A stretch of 22,148 nt of DNA from UBA4416 sp044353195 (GCA_044353195.1 JBILCJ010000012.1:1-22148); one strand, 5' to 3'; shown: positions 1-7,741, numbered from the stretch's first letter. The notes: generated from the sequence alone by a model not told the origin. Numbers and translations: made by a program.

Positions 1-816
1 TCCACGGTAATCAATATTGTCTTCTAATAAACCTTTAATAGTAGGCTTAACAATTTGCTCTTCTACTTTATCAATAAAAGCTTGATTAGCAAATGGAACA
101 GGACTAATTGCTCCCATTCCTCCCGTATTTAATCCTGTATCACCTACTCCAATGCGCTTATAATCTTTAGCGGCTGGTAAAATTTTATATGATTTTCCAT
201 CAGTTAATACAAATACAGATAATTCAATGCCTTTCAAAAACTCTTCAATAACAACTGTATTTCCAGCATTTCCAAACTTTGAATTCAAAATCATATTTTG
301 TAATTCTTGTTTAGCTTCATCGATATCATTAATAATTAAAACGCCTTTTCCTGCTGCTAAGCCATCTGCTTTTAAAACATAAGGAGGGCTTAATGATTCT
401 AAGAAATCAGAAGCTTCTTTAATATTAGCAACGTTAAAGCTTTTATATTTAGCAGTTGGCACACCGTGTTTTAGCATAAATTGTTTACTAAAATCTTTGC
501 TTCCTTCTAATAGAGCGCCATCTTTTTTTGGTCCAATGACTGGTATTTCTTTTAATATCTCATCTTGCAAAAAATAATCATGAATACCATTTACCAATGG
601 ATCTTCAGGACCAACTAACACCAAATCAATGCTTTTTTCCCAAACTAAATTTTTGATAGCCTCAAAATCAGATATAGATATATTGACGTTTGTTCCGCAT
701 TGTGCCGTTCCAGCATTACCTGGTGCTATATATAAGTTTTCTAATTGCTTACTTTGCGCTAATTTCCATGCAAATGCATGCTCTCTTCCACCTGATCCTA
801 ATATTAATACATTCAT
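1..816 (-). CDS. purD: Phosphoribosylamine-glycine ligase (GARS), 3' end cut by window edge
   Basis: This enzyme joins glycine to 5-phosphoribosylamine using ATP, the second step of de novo purine synthesis, in the cytosol. The ATG is at 816-814 and 272 codons are present before the window ends; the family is usually about 420-430 residues, so roughly the C-terminal third is missing because of the window edge. Visible motifs are the N-terminal MNVLILGSGGREHA nucleotide-fold signature, APGNAGT near residue 40, and the ATP-grasp segments VLKADGLAAGKGVLI, EEFLKGIELSVF and GLNTGGMGAISP. No Shine-Dalgarno sequence precedes the start. A terminator for the upstream gene ends only about 29 bases before the ATG, so any promoter specific to purD must be very compact or overlap that hairpin. 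The identification is secure. Confidence 0.96.
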   Translation of the reverse strand, partial: MNVLILGSGGREHAFAWKLAQSKQLENLYIAPGNAGTAQCGTNVNISISDFEAIKNLVWEKSIDLVLVGPEDPLVNGIHDYFLQDEILKEIPVIGPKKDGALLEGSKDFSKQFMLKHGVPTAKYKSFNVANIKEASDFLESLSPPYVLKADGLAAGKGVLIINDIDEAKQELQNMILNSKFGNAGNTVVIEEFLKGIELSVFVLTDGKSYKILPAAKDYKRIGVGDTGLNTGGMGAISPVPFANQAFIDKVEEQIVKPTIKGLLEDNIDYRG

Positions 817-844
817 TTTATACTTATTTAAAGTGTAAAAATAA

Positions 845-874
845 AAAATCTCGCCTTCTAAAAGACGAGATTTT
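845..874 (-). terminator. Intrinsic terminator of the small basic exported protein gene
   Basis: A 9-bp perfect stem (AAAATCTCG at 845-853 with CGAGATTTT at 866-874) surrounds a 12-base loop that can form three more pairs. Read on the minus strand the hairpin is followed by a T-rich run (TTTTTTATTTTT). It lies just after the stop of the gene ending at 896 and just before purD. Confidence 0.75.
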
Positions 875-895
875 ATTAAAAGTTATGTATTCTTA

Positions 896-1303
896 TTAAT
901 GTTTTCTTTTACTGAAAGTAGAGCTTCCTCTGACACGATGTGACACACGTTTCTTATTTTGATTGAATAACATTTTATCACGTCCTCTTTTGGCATTTGT
1001 TCTATTTCTATGAAATAATTGAGGTTGTTCTTTTTTTTGTTTTAAACTAGTAGCTGTAGGTCTATAAACCCATGGTCCATTTTGACTTTTCTTACTAAAA
1101 ATTCGTGCAAGTAAGCCCTTTTTTCTTCCTCCTCGAGCAAAAGCATCAGCATTTCCTGCGCTTCGTTTACGATGCAACACACTGCTTCCGTGTTGATTTC
1201 TACGTTCTTTTTTACGTCCGCCAATGGATTGTGCTAACATTGATGAGGTTAGACAAACTGAAACAAGAAAAATAAAAATAGAAAAAAATCTAGCTAAGTT
1301 CAT
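896..1303 (-). CDS. Small, very basic exported protein of unknown function
   Basis: A 135-residue protein that I do not recognise. The chosen start (ATG at 1303) gives MNLARFFSIFIFLVSVCLTSSMLAQS, a good Sec signal peptide with probable cleavage after LAQ; a longer form from 1321 adds six residues but would spoil the signal and would overlap a near-consensus -7 element (TTAATTTG on the minus strand, 1326-1319). The mature part is strongly basic and low in complexity: clusters such as GGRKKERRNQ, ARGGRKKGLLARIF, RTNAKRGRDK and the C-terminal STFSKRKH, with almost no acidic residues. One aromatic patch (GPWVYRPTA) sits mid-protein. There are no cysteines in the mature part and no known domain. 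It could be a periplasmic or surface protein binding an anionic polymer, but that is a guess from charge alone. It has its own terminator at 845-874. Confidence 0.6.
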   Translation of the reverse strand: MNLARFFSIFIFLVSVCLTSSMLAQSIGGRKKERRNQHGSSVLHRKRSAGNADAFARGGRKKGLLARIFSKKSQNGPWVYRPTATSLKQKKEQPQLFHRNRTNAKRGRDKMLFNQNKKRVSHRVRGSSTFSKRKH

Positions 1304-1433
1304 GCATACAATGTTAAACAAATTAAAATTAAAATAAAGAAAATCAGGTTGTTAAAAATGTAGAATTGAATAAGAAGATTTGAACAATACCCTAATGATA
1401 ATTTTATGGTAATTAATTCTGAAAAGAAAATAA

Positions 1434-2120
1434 TTATAAATTTAAACTGTATCCAATTCCTTTCGAAGTCCGGATGGCTTCATTTCCAAGAATTTTTCTG
1501 ATATTTCTAATATGAATATCTATGGTTCTACTATTTGCTACTTCGCTTGAATTCCAAATAATTTTAGCGAAATCATTTCGAGTAAATATTTTATTTGGGT
1601 TTTGAAACATTAAATCAACCATCTCAAATTCTTTACGCGGAAGACTAATATTTCCATGCTCGGTAATCACTAAATAACGGTCTCTATCAACAAAAAAATC
1701 TTTTTTGCCCTTTTTTCTATTTGTAAAATATGGGAGTTCATCTTGTGAACGTTTTCTGAAAGCTTGTATACGTGCCTCAAATAAATTTGACTTAATTGGC
1801 GTAGTGATAAAATCATCTGCTCCAGAATTAAAAACAGTGATTTGTATGTAATCATCTTGCTTGTCAGAAAAAATTACAATATTAGGTTGAACTAACTCTT
1901 TATTACTTCGGATTTCATTGGTTAAGGTAATCGCATCTTTCATTTCGAAATCTAATTCAATAATGACTAAATGCACTCTATTTTCATTTAGGAATAAATT
2001 CAGATCAGCTTCAGTGTAAACAATAAATACAGTATAATCCGTTTTCTTTAAGGATGCTATTGTATCCAAAATAGAACTGTTTTTATTTACACTAAATAAG
2101 ATGTTGAATGAATGTTCCAT
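1434..2120 (-). CDS. OmpR-family response regulator with a degenerate (non-phosphorylatable) receiver
   Basis: A 228-residue DNA-binding response regulator. Residues 1-120 align with a CheY-like receiver but lack its active site: the acidic pair is V11/N12, the phosphoacceptor Asp after the third strand (LVII-E-L) is Glu55, and the conserved Lys of the T-K-P motif is Thr107 (FITTPIK). Only the switch Ser85 (IVIFSD) remains. Residues 140-228 are a normal winged-helix output domain, with ISLPRKEFEMVDLM, SRTIDIHIRNIRKILG and the final IRTSKGIGYSLNL hairpin all intact. Such aspartate-less receivers are known to work without a kinase; Glu at the phosphoacceptor position can mimic the phosphorylated state. 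No histidine kinase gene lies in the window, so it is an orphan here. The ATG is only seven bases beyond a terminator hairpin, leaving no room for a separate promoter downstream of it, so expression by readthrough from the T9SS-protein promoter is plausible. Confidence 0.88.
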   Translation of the reverse strand: MEHSFNILFSVNKNSSILDTIASLKKTDYTVFIVYTEADLNLFLNENRVHLVIIELDFEMKDAITLTNEIRSNKELVQPNIVIFSDKQDDYIQITVFNSGADDFITTPIKSNLFEARIQAFRKRSQDELPYFTNRKKGKKDFFVDRDRYLVITEHGNISLPRKEFEMVDLMFQNPNKIFTRNDFAKIIWNSSEVANSRTIDIHIRNIRKILGNEAIRTSKGIGYSLNL

Positions 2121-2127
2121 ATATGAA

Positions 2128-2154
2128 AAAGGGCACGAAGAACTCGTGCCCTTT
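2128..2154 (-). terminator. Strong intrinsic terminator after the T9SS protein gene
   Basis: An 11-bp perfect stem (2128-2138 with 2144-2154; GC-rich core GGGCACGA/TCGTGCCC) encloses a five-base loop. On the minus strand a run of five T follows; on the plus strand the flank is also T-rich, so it could work in both directions. It sits between the stop of the T9SS protein gene (2169) and the ATG of the response regulator (2120). Confidence 0.85.
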
Positions 2155-2168
2155 ATTTTTATAATTAA

Positions 2169-3878
2169 TTACTTAGTAACAATTAATTTCTTAGTTTCTT
2201 TTACACCATTCACTTCTAATGAAATGTAATAGATACCATTCGCTAAATTAGCTGTATTTAAAGATAATGTATTGTTGCCTTTGTTAAATTCATTTTCATG
2301 AGCAATAACAGAAACAACATTTCCTAACATATCAATAACCGTTACAGATACTTTATTGTTTTCAATTAAATTGAACGCAATGTTAGTGTTTTGAGTTGCA
2401 GGATTTGGATAAATATTAAATGAGTTAGTTAATACATTTAATTGTTCAACACCTGTAAATCCTCCAAAAAACTGAGGACCTGAAAAACTTGCACCACCAG
2501 CAGCCACAGAAGCAGCAGCTAAACGAAAATCAGGAGTATTATATAAATTAGATGGGAAAGGATTTACAAAAGCAACTTGAGTTACAGTTTTTGTCGTATC
2601 AATTCCATTAGCACCAGCATAGGTGTTATACCATGCAGAGTTAGCTCCACCTGCATCAGTAATAAAACGTGCGTTAGCTGGAATATCAGTTGTAATAATA
2701 GTGTTCTTTAAAACTCCCATAGAATCAAGCATAGCGCCAGTTGTGTTATAATTATCAAAAGTAGAAGCGCCATTTACATGCCATCCTTTTTCCCATCCAC
2801 AAAAAATTGAATTATGAATAGAAATCGCTGTATTTCTTCTTGTAAAAATTCCTCTTTCAAATTTTTCACCTGCAGGTAAAGTTGTCAAACCATTTCTTTT
2901 TGGACCTACGCAAGTAATGTTAGAAAACACTGCATTTGTAATAGGTAATCTTCCTACACCAGGATTAAAATTATCTGATTCAAAACCATTAGAATCACCA
3001 GCTCCATCAGAAAGATCTTTATCTCTTACCACTAAACCAAATTGAATACGACCAGAGAAGCCAAAATCAGTATCTAAATCATCATCCAATGTTCTGAATG
3101 AAATTAAATATTTAGCATTAACAGCTCCACCAAACCATTCAAAACCATCATCTCCACCGAATGAAACTTGGATATGGTCAATTTGAGTTCCTGAACCTAC
3201 ACCGCCCATTGTTAAACTATTTAATTCTGAGTTAGGAGTAGTAGACAAAGCAACACCTGCAAACTCAATACGGCAATAAGACATTACACCTGAGTTATCA
3301 GCATTATTTGTTCCACCATACAAAATTTCAGGAAAATTTGTAGCAAATCCTTCAATGTAATTTGTTCTTGGTGCAGTAGTACAAGTTGCACAAGCAGTAT
3401 TAATGATACCATTACCTAATAAAACAACGCCACCCCAATCAGCTGGATTTCTGCTGTTTTCATTAGAAGTAAAAACAATTGGATTAGTTACAGTACCTTG
3501 AGCATTAATTTTTGCTCCTTTAGTAATGATTAAACAAGCTTTTGAAGCTTTATCTCCTCTAATTACAGTACCGGGTTGAATTGTTAATGTATTCCCAGGA
3601 GTAACTGAAATATTTCCTACTAATAAGTAAGTATTCCCAGAAGTCCAAGTCGTGTTAGTTGTAATGTTTGCTGAAATAGTAGTTGTTGCTGCTGGATAAG
3701 GTGTAATTTGCGGATCCCAATTTGCCCAACCAGCTGTCCAATCATTTGATGATGTTCCTGTTAAACCATCAGTTACAGGAAATGCTCCTTTGTAAGACGT
3801 TGCAGTCCAAAAGGCAGTTTGCGCCGAAGTTGAAATACTCAACAATGCTAAAGCGGCTAATGTGTAAAATTTTTTCAT
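2169..3878 (-). CDS. Secreted beta-helix-like protein with a type IX secretion sorting domain
   Basis: A 569-residue exported protein. The start at 3878 gives MKKFYTLAALALLSISTSAQ, a textbook signal peptide; a further upstream ATG (3908) would overlap the predicted -7 element and is rejected. The middle is rich in Asn, Thr and Gly with beta-helix-like rungs (for example NTLTIQPGTVIRGDKAS, GAKINAQGTVTNPIVFTS) and an acidic stretch (DDDLDTDFGFSG) that may bind calcium. Residues from about 487 to the end form a type A T9SS sorting domain: FNIYPNPATQ, then VTVIDMLGNVV, NGIYYISLEV and a final KKLIVTK. It should therefore cross the outer membrane by the Por system and be attached to the surface or released. 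No hydrolase catalytic signature is visible, so the ligand is unknown. It lies downstream of a TonB-dependent receptor on the same strand but is separated from it by a terminator and its own promoter with 11-bp repeats. Confidence 0.85.
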   Translation of the reverse strand: MKKFYTLAALALLSISTSAQTAFWTATSYKGAFPVTDGLTGTSSNDWTAGWANWDPQITPYPAATTTISANITTNTTWTSGNTYLLVGNISVTPGNTLTIQPGTVIRGDKASKACLIITKGAKINAQGTVTNPIVFTSNENSRNPADWGGVVLLGNGIINTACATCTTAPRTNYIEGFATNFPEILYGGTNNADNSGVMSYCRIEFAGVALSTTPNSELNSLTMGGVGSGTQIDHIQVSFGGDDGFEWFGGAVNAKYLISFRTLDDDLDTDFGFSGRIQFGLVVRDKDLSDGAGDSNGFESDNFNPGVGRLPITNAVFSNITCVGPKRNGLTTLPAGEKFERGIFTRRNTAISIHNSIFCGWEKGWHVNGASTFDNYNTTGAMLDSMGVLKNTIITTDIPANARFITDAGGANSAWYNTYAGANGIDTTKTVTQVAFVNPFPSNLYNTPDFRLAAASVAAGGASFSGPQFFGGFTGVEQLNVLTNSFNIYPNPATQNTNIAFNLIENNKVSVTVIDMLGNVVSVIAHENEFNKGNNTLSLNTANLANGIYYISLEVNGVKETKKLIVTK

Positions 3879-3905
3879 TTTGTTTTTTAGTTTTAATTTA
3901 TGGTA

Positions 3906-3913
3906 CAAATTTA
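3906..3913 (-). promoter_or_regulatory. Predicted Bacteroidota -7 promoter element (TAAATTTG)
   Basis: The minus strand reads TAAATTTG here, matching the TAnnTTTG -7 motif of the Bacteroidota housekeeping sigma factor. It is 27 bases upstream of the ATG of the T9SS protein and 19 bases downstream of the nearest 11-bp-period repeat, which would occupy the -33 region as expected for activator-dependent promoters. Confidence 0.6.
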
Positions 3914-3932
3914 ATTTTGTGACTTTATCCTT

Positions 3933-4014
3933 AGGTTAGGATTCGTTTACGCTTAGGTTACTTATAGTTTAACTTTATGTAAACAAAAAAATAATTAGGT
4001 AACTTTTAGTTAAC
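3933..4014 (-). promoter_or_regulatory. Cluster of seven 7-bp direct repeats at 11-bp period (Pho-box-like operator)
   Basis: Seven related heptamers start at 3933, 3944, 3955, 3967, 3978, 3997 and 4008 (plus-strand forms AGGTTAG, CGTTTAC, AGGTTAC, GTTTAAC, TGTAAAC, AGGTAAC, AGTTAAC). On the gene strand the consensus is about GTTAACT followed by four other bases, so copies fall on the same helix face. Five are consecutive at 11, 11, 12 and 11 bp, then a 19-bp gap precedes a final pair 11 bp apart. PhoB/PhoP Pho boxes have the same design (for example TTAACA-type repeats with an 11-bp period in Bacillus). The proximal copy lies 19 bp upstream of a TAAATTTG element. A PhoB-type or other OmpR-family activator is the best reading; which one is an inference. 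Confidence 0.7.
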
Positions 4015-4033
4015 ATAATTAATGGCAATAAAA

Positions 4034-4056
4034 AAGGTTAGCCAATGGCTAACCTT
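4034..4056 (-). terminator. Intrinsic terminator of the TonB-dependent receptor gene
   Basis: A 10-bp perfect stem (AAGGTTAGCC with GGCTAACCTT) encloses a three-base loop and is followed on the minus strand by TTTTTTATTG. It begins 23 bases after the receptor stop codon. Confidence 0.85.
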
Positions 4057-4079
4057 ATTAAACTAGTAAAATTGACTAA

Positions 4080-6995
4080 TTACTTAAATTTATAGCTTAA
4101 AGATAAACTGATTGTAGGAGCAAGTTTTGTATTCACCATAACATTATCAGAGTTATTTGAATGATTAAACTCTTTATTATCGGTAAGCGATGATTTATCA
4201 AATTTTCCATTTTTATTTAAATCTTGATAAAAAATTAAATTTTGCGCTAAAGCATCTCGAATATTTAATTTCACTTCAAATTTATTTTTAAATGTTTTTG
4301 ATAACTGTAAATCTAAAATGTGACGTGGGTTTTCCCAAATGCTAGGTTCGTCTGTATTACCAACAATAACAATCCTTTTACCAACATAGTTATATGAAAC
4401 ACTAATTCCAAAATCATATTTCGGATCTATGTATTGCAACCCTGCGTTAACAATAATTGGACTCTGACCTTGTAAGGGACGAGCTTCTACATAATTTAAT
4501 TTTGAAACATCCACTTCAGATTTAATCAATGATAAATTTGTAAATAAAGTGGTGCTGTTCAAAAATTTAGATGAATCATTATTAAATATCGTTGATAATA
4601 AAACTCTGTATTCAAATTCTAATCCCATGTTTGTTGCCTTTGCAACATTTTCATAATTAATGGAACGAATTTGGCCATTACCAGCAACTTGTTCAATAGC
4701 ATTGGTTAAATCTTTATAGAAACCTGATACTGAAATGATTTGCCCAGGCTTACTAGGGTAATATTCAAATCTTAAATCATAATTATTAATAATGGCCCTT
4801 TTTAAATTTTCATTTCCTGAGGTTTGATAATCCGTTACAAAATCATAAAAATTAAAATTAGCTAATTCTCTAAATTCAGGTCTATTCACTGTTCTATAGT
4901 AGGCTGCTCTAATATTCAATCGATCTGTTAGAGACCAAACGGCATTAATGGATGGAAGAAAATCAATAACAGTTGTATCTTTCGATTTCTCTGTAAAATC
5001 AGGATTAAGTAAAGACAATGATTGCATGTATGACTCAACACGTAATCCATAAATGAAACGTAATTTGGTAAAAATACGAGAGTCAGACATGATATAACCA
5101 GCATTCAGAAAAGACGATGCTTTATATGAATCAATGTATGTTGTTGATTCGTTTAATTTAAATCCGCCATCATAATCATCAGGACCATCAATTAAACCAA
5201 TGTTTTGCGAGGAGAAAATTTGACTTTCATCTAACAATAATAAATCATTATTAAATAAAGCAGCTGTAGGATTTGTAAATGATCTTGGATTACTATATTT
5301 TGTATATCCTAATAAACGTGCCGTGAAATTTCTTGTACGGTATTGGTTAAATCCACCAATCTTCACATCATGTTTTGTATGCTCAGTTTCAAACACCTTT
5401 GAAATATCATATTTAGCACTATAAATACTTTCATTTGTTTTAGCAAAAAACATAGAGCCTGAGCTCGTTGGACCCACTGCATCTTCAAGAATTTGAGCAG
5501 CATATTTCACTGAGTCATCTGCAGCGCCACTTGTTTTTTGATAAACCATTCTTCTTAGATTAGGAATGTCTCGTTTAATGTCACTTACTCCTAAAATCCA
5601 TTTTACTTTTCCTTTTACTTTTGGGATGTAATGATCTCCATTCAATTGACCTGTATAAATATTGTTTTGTGTGAAAAATCTAACATTAGATTTTTGCCAT
5701 GCAGGATTTGTAGCATCATTTGCATCATAAATACCTCTACGTGTAATTGTTCTATCATCAGTATTAATCGAATATAAATTCTTAAATCCGATTTGATTAT
5801 TGTCATTTAATTTAAATGAAAGATTCCACAACAAACTCGTTAAAATATTTCTACTAAAAGTTGAATCTTGAAAATCTCTTACTTTTTGAACCGTAGCGCC
5901 TTGTTCTTCAAATTCTCTACGATCAGAAATGGTTGTGGCATTTGTTGTATTATACGTTAATGCTACTACACTTCCACAGTCTTTTCTAAATAATTTAAAA
6001 ACATTAGAATTAATAAACTGTAAATTTAAATTTGGCAAAGCTGTTTTAGTTTGTAAACTCCAGTCATAATTCAAATTTCTCGCAGGTTCAATTTTATCTT
6101 GATTCGAAGTAATCGAAGCAAATTCCTTAGTACTAGGAATCGAACTTGGTAATTGCCTTGAACCATCATCAATGCCCAACCAATCTAATTTCCCACCTTT
6201 GTAAGTTTTAAAATCTTTAAATGTTGTTAATGAATTATAACCACTAGAAATAGAAAAGCTACTTGAATTTTTATCTGGAATGTTTTTTGTGTTAATTAAA
6301 ATGACACCTCCTGCAAAATCCCCTGGTAAGTCTGGCGTTGCTGTTTTTAGAATAACTAAATTATCTAAAATAGCAGAAGGAAAAATATCAAACGCAAAGG
6401 CTCTTTTATCACTTTCTGAACTAGGTAATGGCGAACCGTTTAAATACGCTGTATTATATCTATCGCTCATGCCACGTATAATTGCAAATTTATTATCTTG
6501 AATACTAGCGCCACTCACACGTTTCAAAACATCACTTGTGTTTTTATCTGGAGTTTTCTTAATGCTTTCAGAGGAGATGCCATCACTCACACTTGCATTA
6601 TTTTTTTGCATCACAAATAATGTATTTGTATTCTCTCTATTCATTTCAGCTTGAATAAGAACTTCGCCAGTTGTTGCAGCTGAGGATTGTTCTAACGTAA
6701 TATTAAATGTTGTGACATCATTAGCGTTGATTACAACACCAAGAAATTTTTTATTTTCATAGGTGATATAACTACAAACGATGGTGTATTTTCCAGGCTT
6801 TAAACCTCCTAAAACAAAGTTCCCATCAAAATCACTAGCAGTTCCAATCGTTGTACCATCAACAACAATAGCTGCACCCGGCAATGATTCCCCTGTTACT
6901 CCGTCTATCACTTTGCCTGTTAATTTACCTGTTTGCGACTTTGCTAGCATTGAACATGCTGCAAATAAAATAATGATTGCGTTTCTTATCGACAT
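4080..6995 (-). CDS. TonB-dependent outer-membrane receptor with carboxypeptidase-like N-terminal domain
   Basis: A 971-residue outer-membrane active transporter. The start at 6995 (MSIRNAIIILFAACSMLAKSQ) gives a proper signal peptide; an in-frame ATG at 7031 adds 12 residues and is less likely. Residues about 22-105 form a carboxypeptidase-like regulatory beta-sandwich (GKLTGKVIDGVTGESLPGAAI, GTASDFDGNFVLGGLKPGKY). Residues about 120-240 are the plug (SESIKKTPDKNTSDVLKRVSG, IRGMSDRYNTAYLNGSPLPS, LPGDFAGGVILINTK). The rest is a 22-strand-type barrel ending in LSLSYKFK, with the expected terminal aromatic. The substrate is unknown. There is no SusD-like partner next to it, which argues against a classic glycan-uptake pair; the neighbouring T9SS-secreted protein could be its surface partner, by analogy only. 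Confidence 0.92.
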   Translation of the reverse strand: MSIRNAIIILFAACSMLAKSQTGKLTGKVIDGVTGESLPGAAIVVDGTTIGTASDFDGNFVLGGLKPGKYTIVCSYITYENKKFLGVVINANDVTTFNITLEQSSAATTGEVLIQAEMNRENTNTLFVMQKNNASVSDGISSESIKKTPDKNTSDVLKRVSGASIQDNKFAIIRGMSDRYNTAYLNGSPLPSSESDKRAFAFDIFPSAILDNLVILKTATPDLPGDFAGGVILINTKNIPDKNSSSFSISSGYNSLTTFKDFKTYKGGKLDWLGIDDGSRQLPSSIPSTKEFASITSNQDKIEPARNLNYDWSLQTKTALPNLNLQFINSNVFKLFRKDCGSVVALTYNTTNATTISDRREFEEQGATVQKVRDFQDSTFSRNILTSLLWNLSFKLNDNNQIGFKNLYSINTDDRTITRRGIYDANDATNPAWQKSNVRFFTQNNIYTGQLNGDHYIPKVKGKVKWILGVSDIKRDIPNLRRMVYQKTSGAADDSVKYAAQILEDAVGPTSSGSMFFAKTNESIYSAKYDISKVFETEHTKHDVKIGGFNQYRTRNFTARLLGYTKYSNPRSFTNPTAALFNNDLLLLDESQIFSSQNIGLIDGPDDYDGGFKLNESTTYIDSYKASSFLNAGYIMSDSRIFTKLRFIYGLRVESYMQSLSLLNPDFTEKSKDTTVIDFLPSINAVWSLTDRLNIRAAYYRTVNRPEFRELANFNFYDFVTDYQTSGNENLKRAIINNYDLRFEYYPSKPGQIISVSGFYKDLTNAIEQVAGNGQIRSINYENVAKATNMGLEFEYRVLLSTIFNNDSSKFLNSTTLFTNLSLIKSEVDVSKLNYVEARPLQGQSPIIVNAGLQYIDPKYDFGISVSYNYVGKRIVIVGNTDEPSIWENPRHILDLQLSKTFKNKFEVKLNIRDALAQNLIFYQDLNKNGKFDKSSLTDNKEFNHSNNSDNVMVNTKLAPTISLSLSYKFK

Positions 6996-7050
6996 AATGT
7001 GTGTTTTTCGAGTACAAAAAAACGAAGACAAAACAAGATAAACGTCAAGC

Positions 7051-7069
7051 TAATATTACCATAATATTA
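7051..7069. promoter_or_regulatory. Palindromic repeat TAATATTA-CCA-TAATATTA upstream of the receptor gene
   Basis: Two copies of the self-complementary octamer TAATATTA are separated by three bases, 11 bp centre to centre, 55 bases upstream of the receptor ATG. It could be an operator, but such sequence is also cheap in AT-rich spacers. I see no GTTAACT-type repeats here and no exact TAnnTTTG. Confidence 0.3.
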
Positions 7070-7204
7070 AATCAAGAAGTGAAAAAGTGGCAATAAATTA
7101 ACAATTATTTAATATTAAATAAAATAAAAAACGAGTGTTCCTGTTTCTCAACCAACGTAAGCTATGCCTATCAATCTAACCATAAATAAAAAAATAATCA
7201 AAAA

Positions 7205-7232
7205 AAAAGCCCTTCAATTTGAAGAGCCTTTT
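7205..7232 (-). terminator. Intrinsic terminator of the MORN-repeat protein gene
   Basis: Read on the minus strand, AAAAGGCTCTTC pairs with GAAGGGCTTTT around a five-base loop with one bulged G and one G-T pair. It is followed by nine or more T. It lies 18 bases after the stop at 7250. Confidence 0.8.
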
Positions 7233-7249
7233 CATTTTTTGATTTAGTG

Positions 7250-7741
7250 CTACAAAGCACTATAATTGGTTGTTTGTATTAATTTACCTGTTTCATCCCA
7301 TTGATTCCATGTCCCAATTTTTTCACCGTCTTTATATATCATTTCAAATAATTTATTTCCCGCTTCGTTATAGACAAACCAATTACCATCTTTTTTATTA
7401 TTTACATAGGATGCTTGAGCAATTAGGTTACCGTTGATACTATAGCGAGTCCATAATCCGAACTTTAAATTATTATCATAATTACCCATTTCCATAGGTT
7501 TTCCATTATCATGATTTCTAACAAAAGAACCTTGAAGTTTGCCATCTTTTATAGTTAACTCTTCTTTAATTACACCATTTTCAAAATAAACAATATACTT
7601 TCCTGTATAAGCTAATCCATTTTGATAATAACCATTGTTTGAAAAAATAATGGGCTGAATTTCTTTATTTGTAAAAGAGATGTCTTGTGAAATTGCTATT
7701 CCTGATGCAAGAATACAAATTGATAAGATTAAATTTTTCAT
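7250..7741 (-). CDS. Secreted MORN-repeat (YwqK-like) protein
   Basis: A 163-residue protein with a signal peptide (MKNLILSICILASGIAISQ). The mature part is a series of about 20-23-residue MORN_2-type repeats: YTGKYIVYFENGVIKEELTI, LQGSFVRNHDNGKPMEMGNY, KFGLWTRYSINGNLIAQASY, KDGNWFVYNEAGNKLFEMIY and KIGTWNQWDETGKLIQTTNY. Proteins of this kind are often annotated as YwqK-family antitoxins, but the exported form is common in Bacteroidota and the name should not be read as a function; no toxin gene is nearby. The promoter region carries four exact 11-bp-period repeats and a TAAATTTG element, the same arrangement as upstream of the T9SS protein, so the two are probably co-regulated. The gene ends with its own terminator. 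Confidence 0.82.
   Translation of the reverse strand: MKNLILSICILASGIAISQDISFTNKEIQPIIFSNNGYYQNGLAYTGKYIVYFENGVIKEELTIKDGKLQGSFVRNHDNGKPMEMGNYDNNLKFGLWTRYSINGNLIAQASYVNNKKDGNWFVYNEAGNKLFEMIYKDGEKIGTWNQWDETGKLIQTTNYSAL

Noticed and set aside
6996..7204. Search for the 11-bp GTTAACT repeats upstream of the TonB-dependent receptor
   Set aside because: No series of repeats and no exact TAnnTTTG was found; only AT-rich palindromes. The receptor cannot be placed in the same regulon from sequence.
7250..7741. Toxin-antitoxin role for the MORN-repeat (YwqK-like) protein
   Set aside because: It has a signal peptide and no toxin partner nearby; the antitoxin label attached to this family is not supported here.
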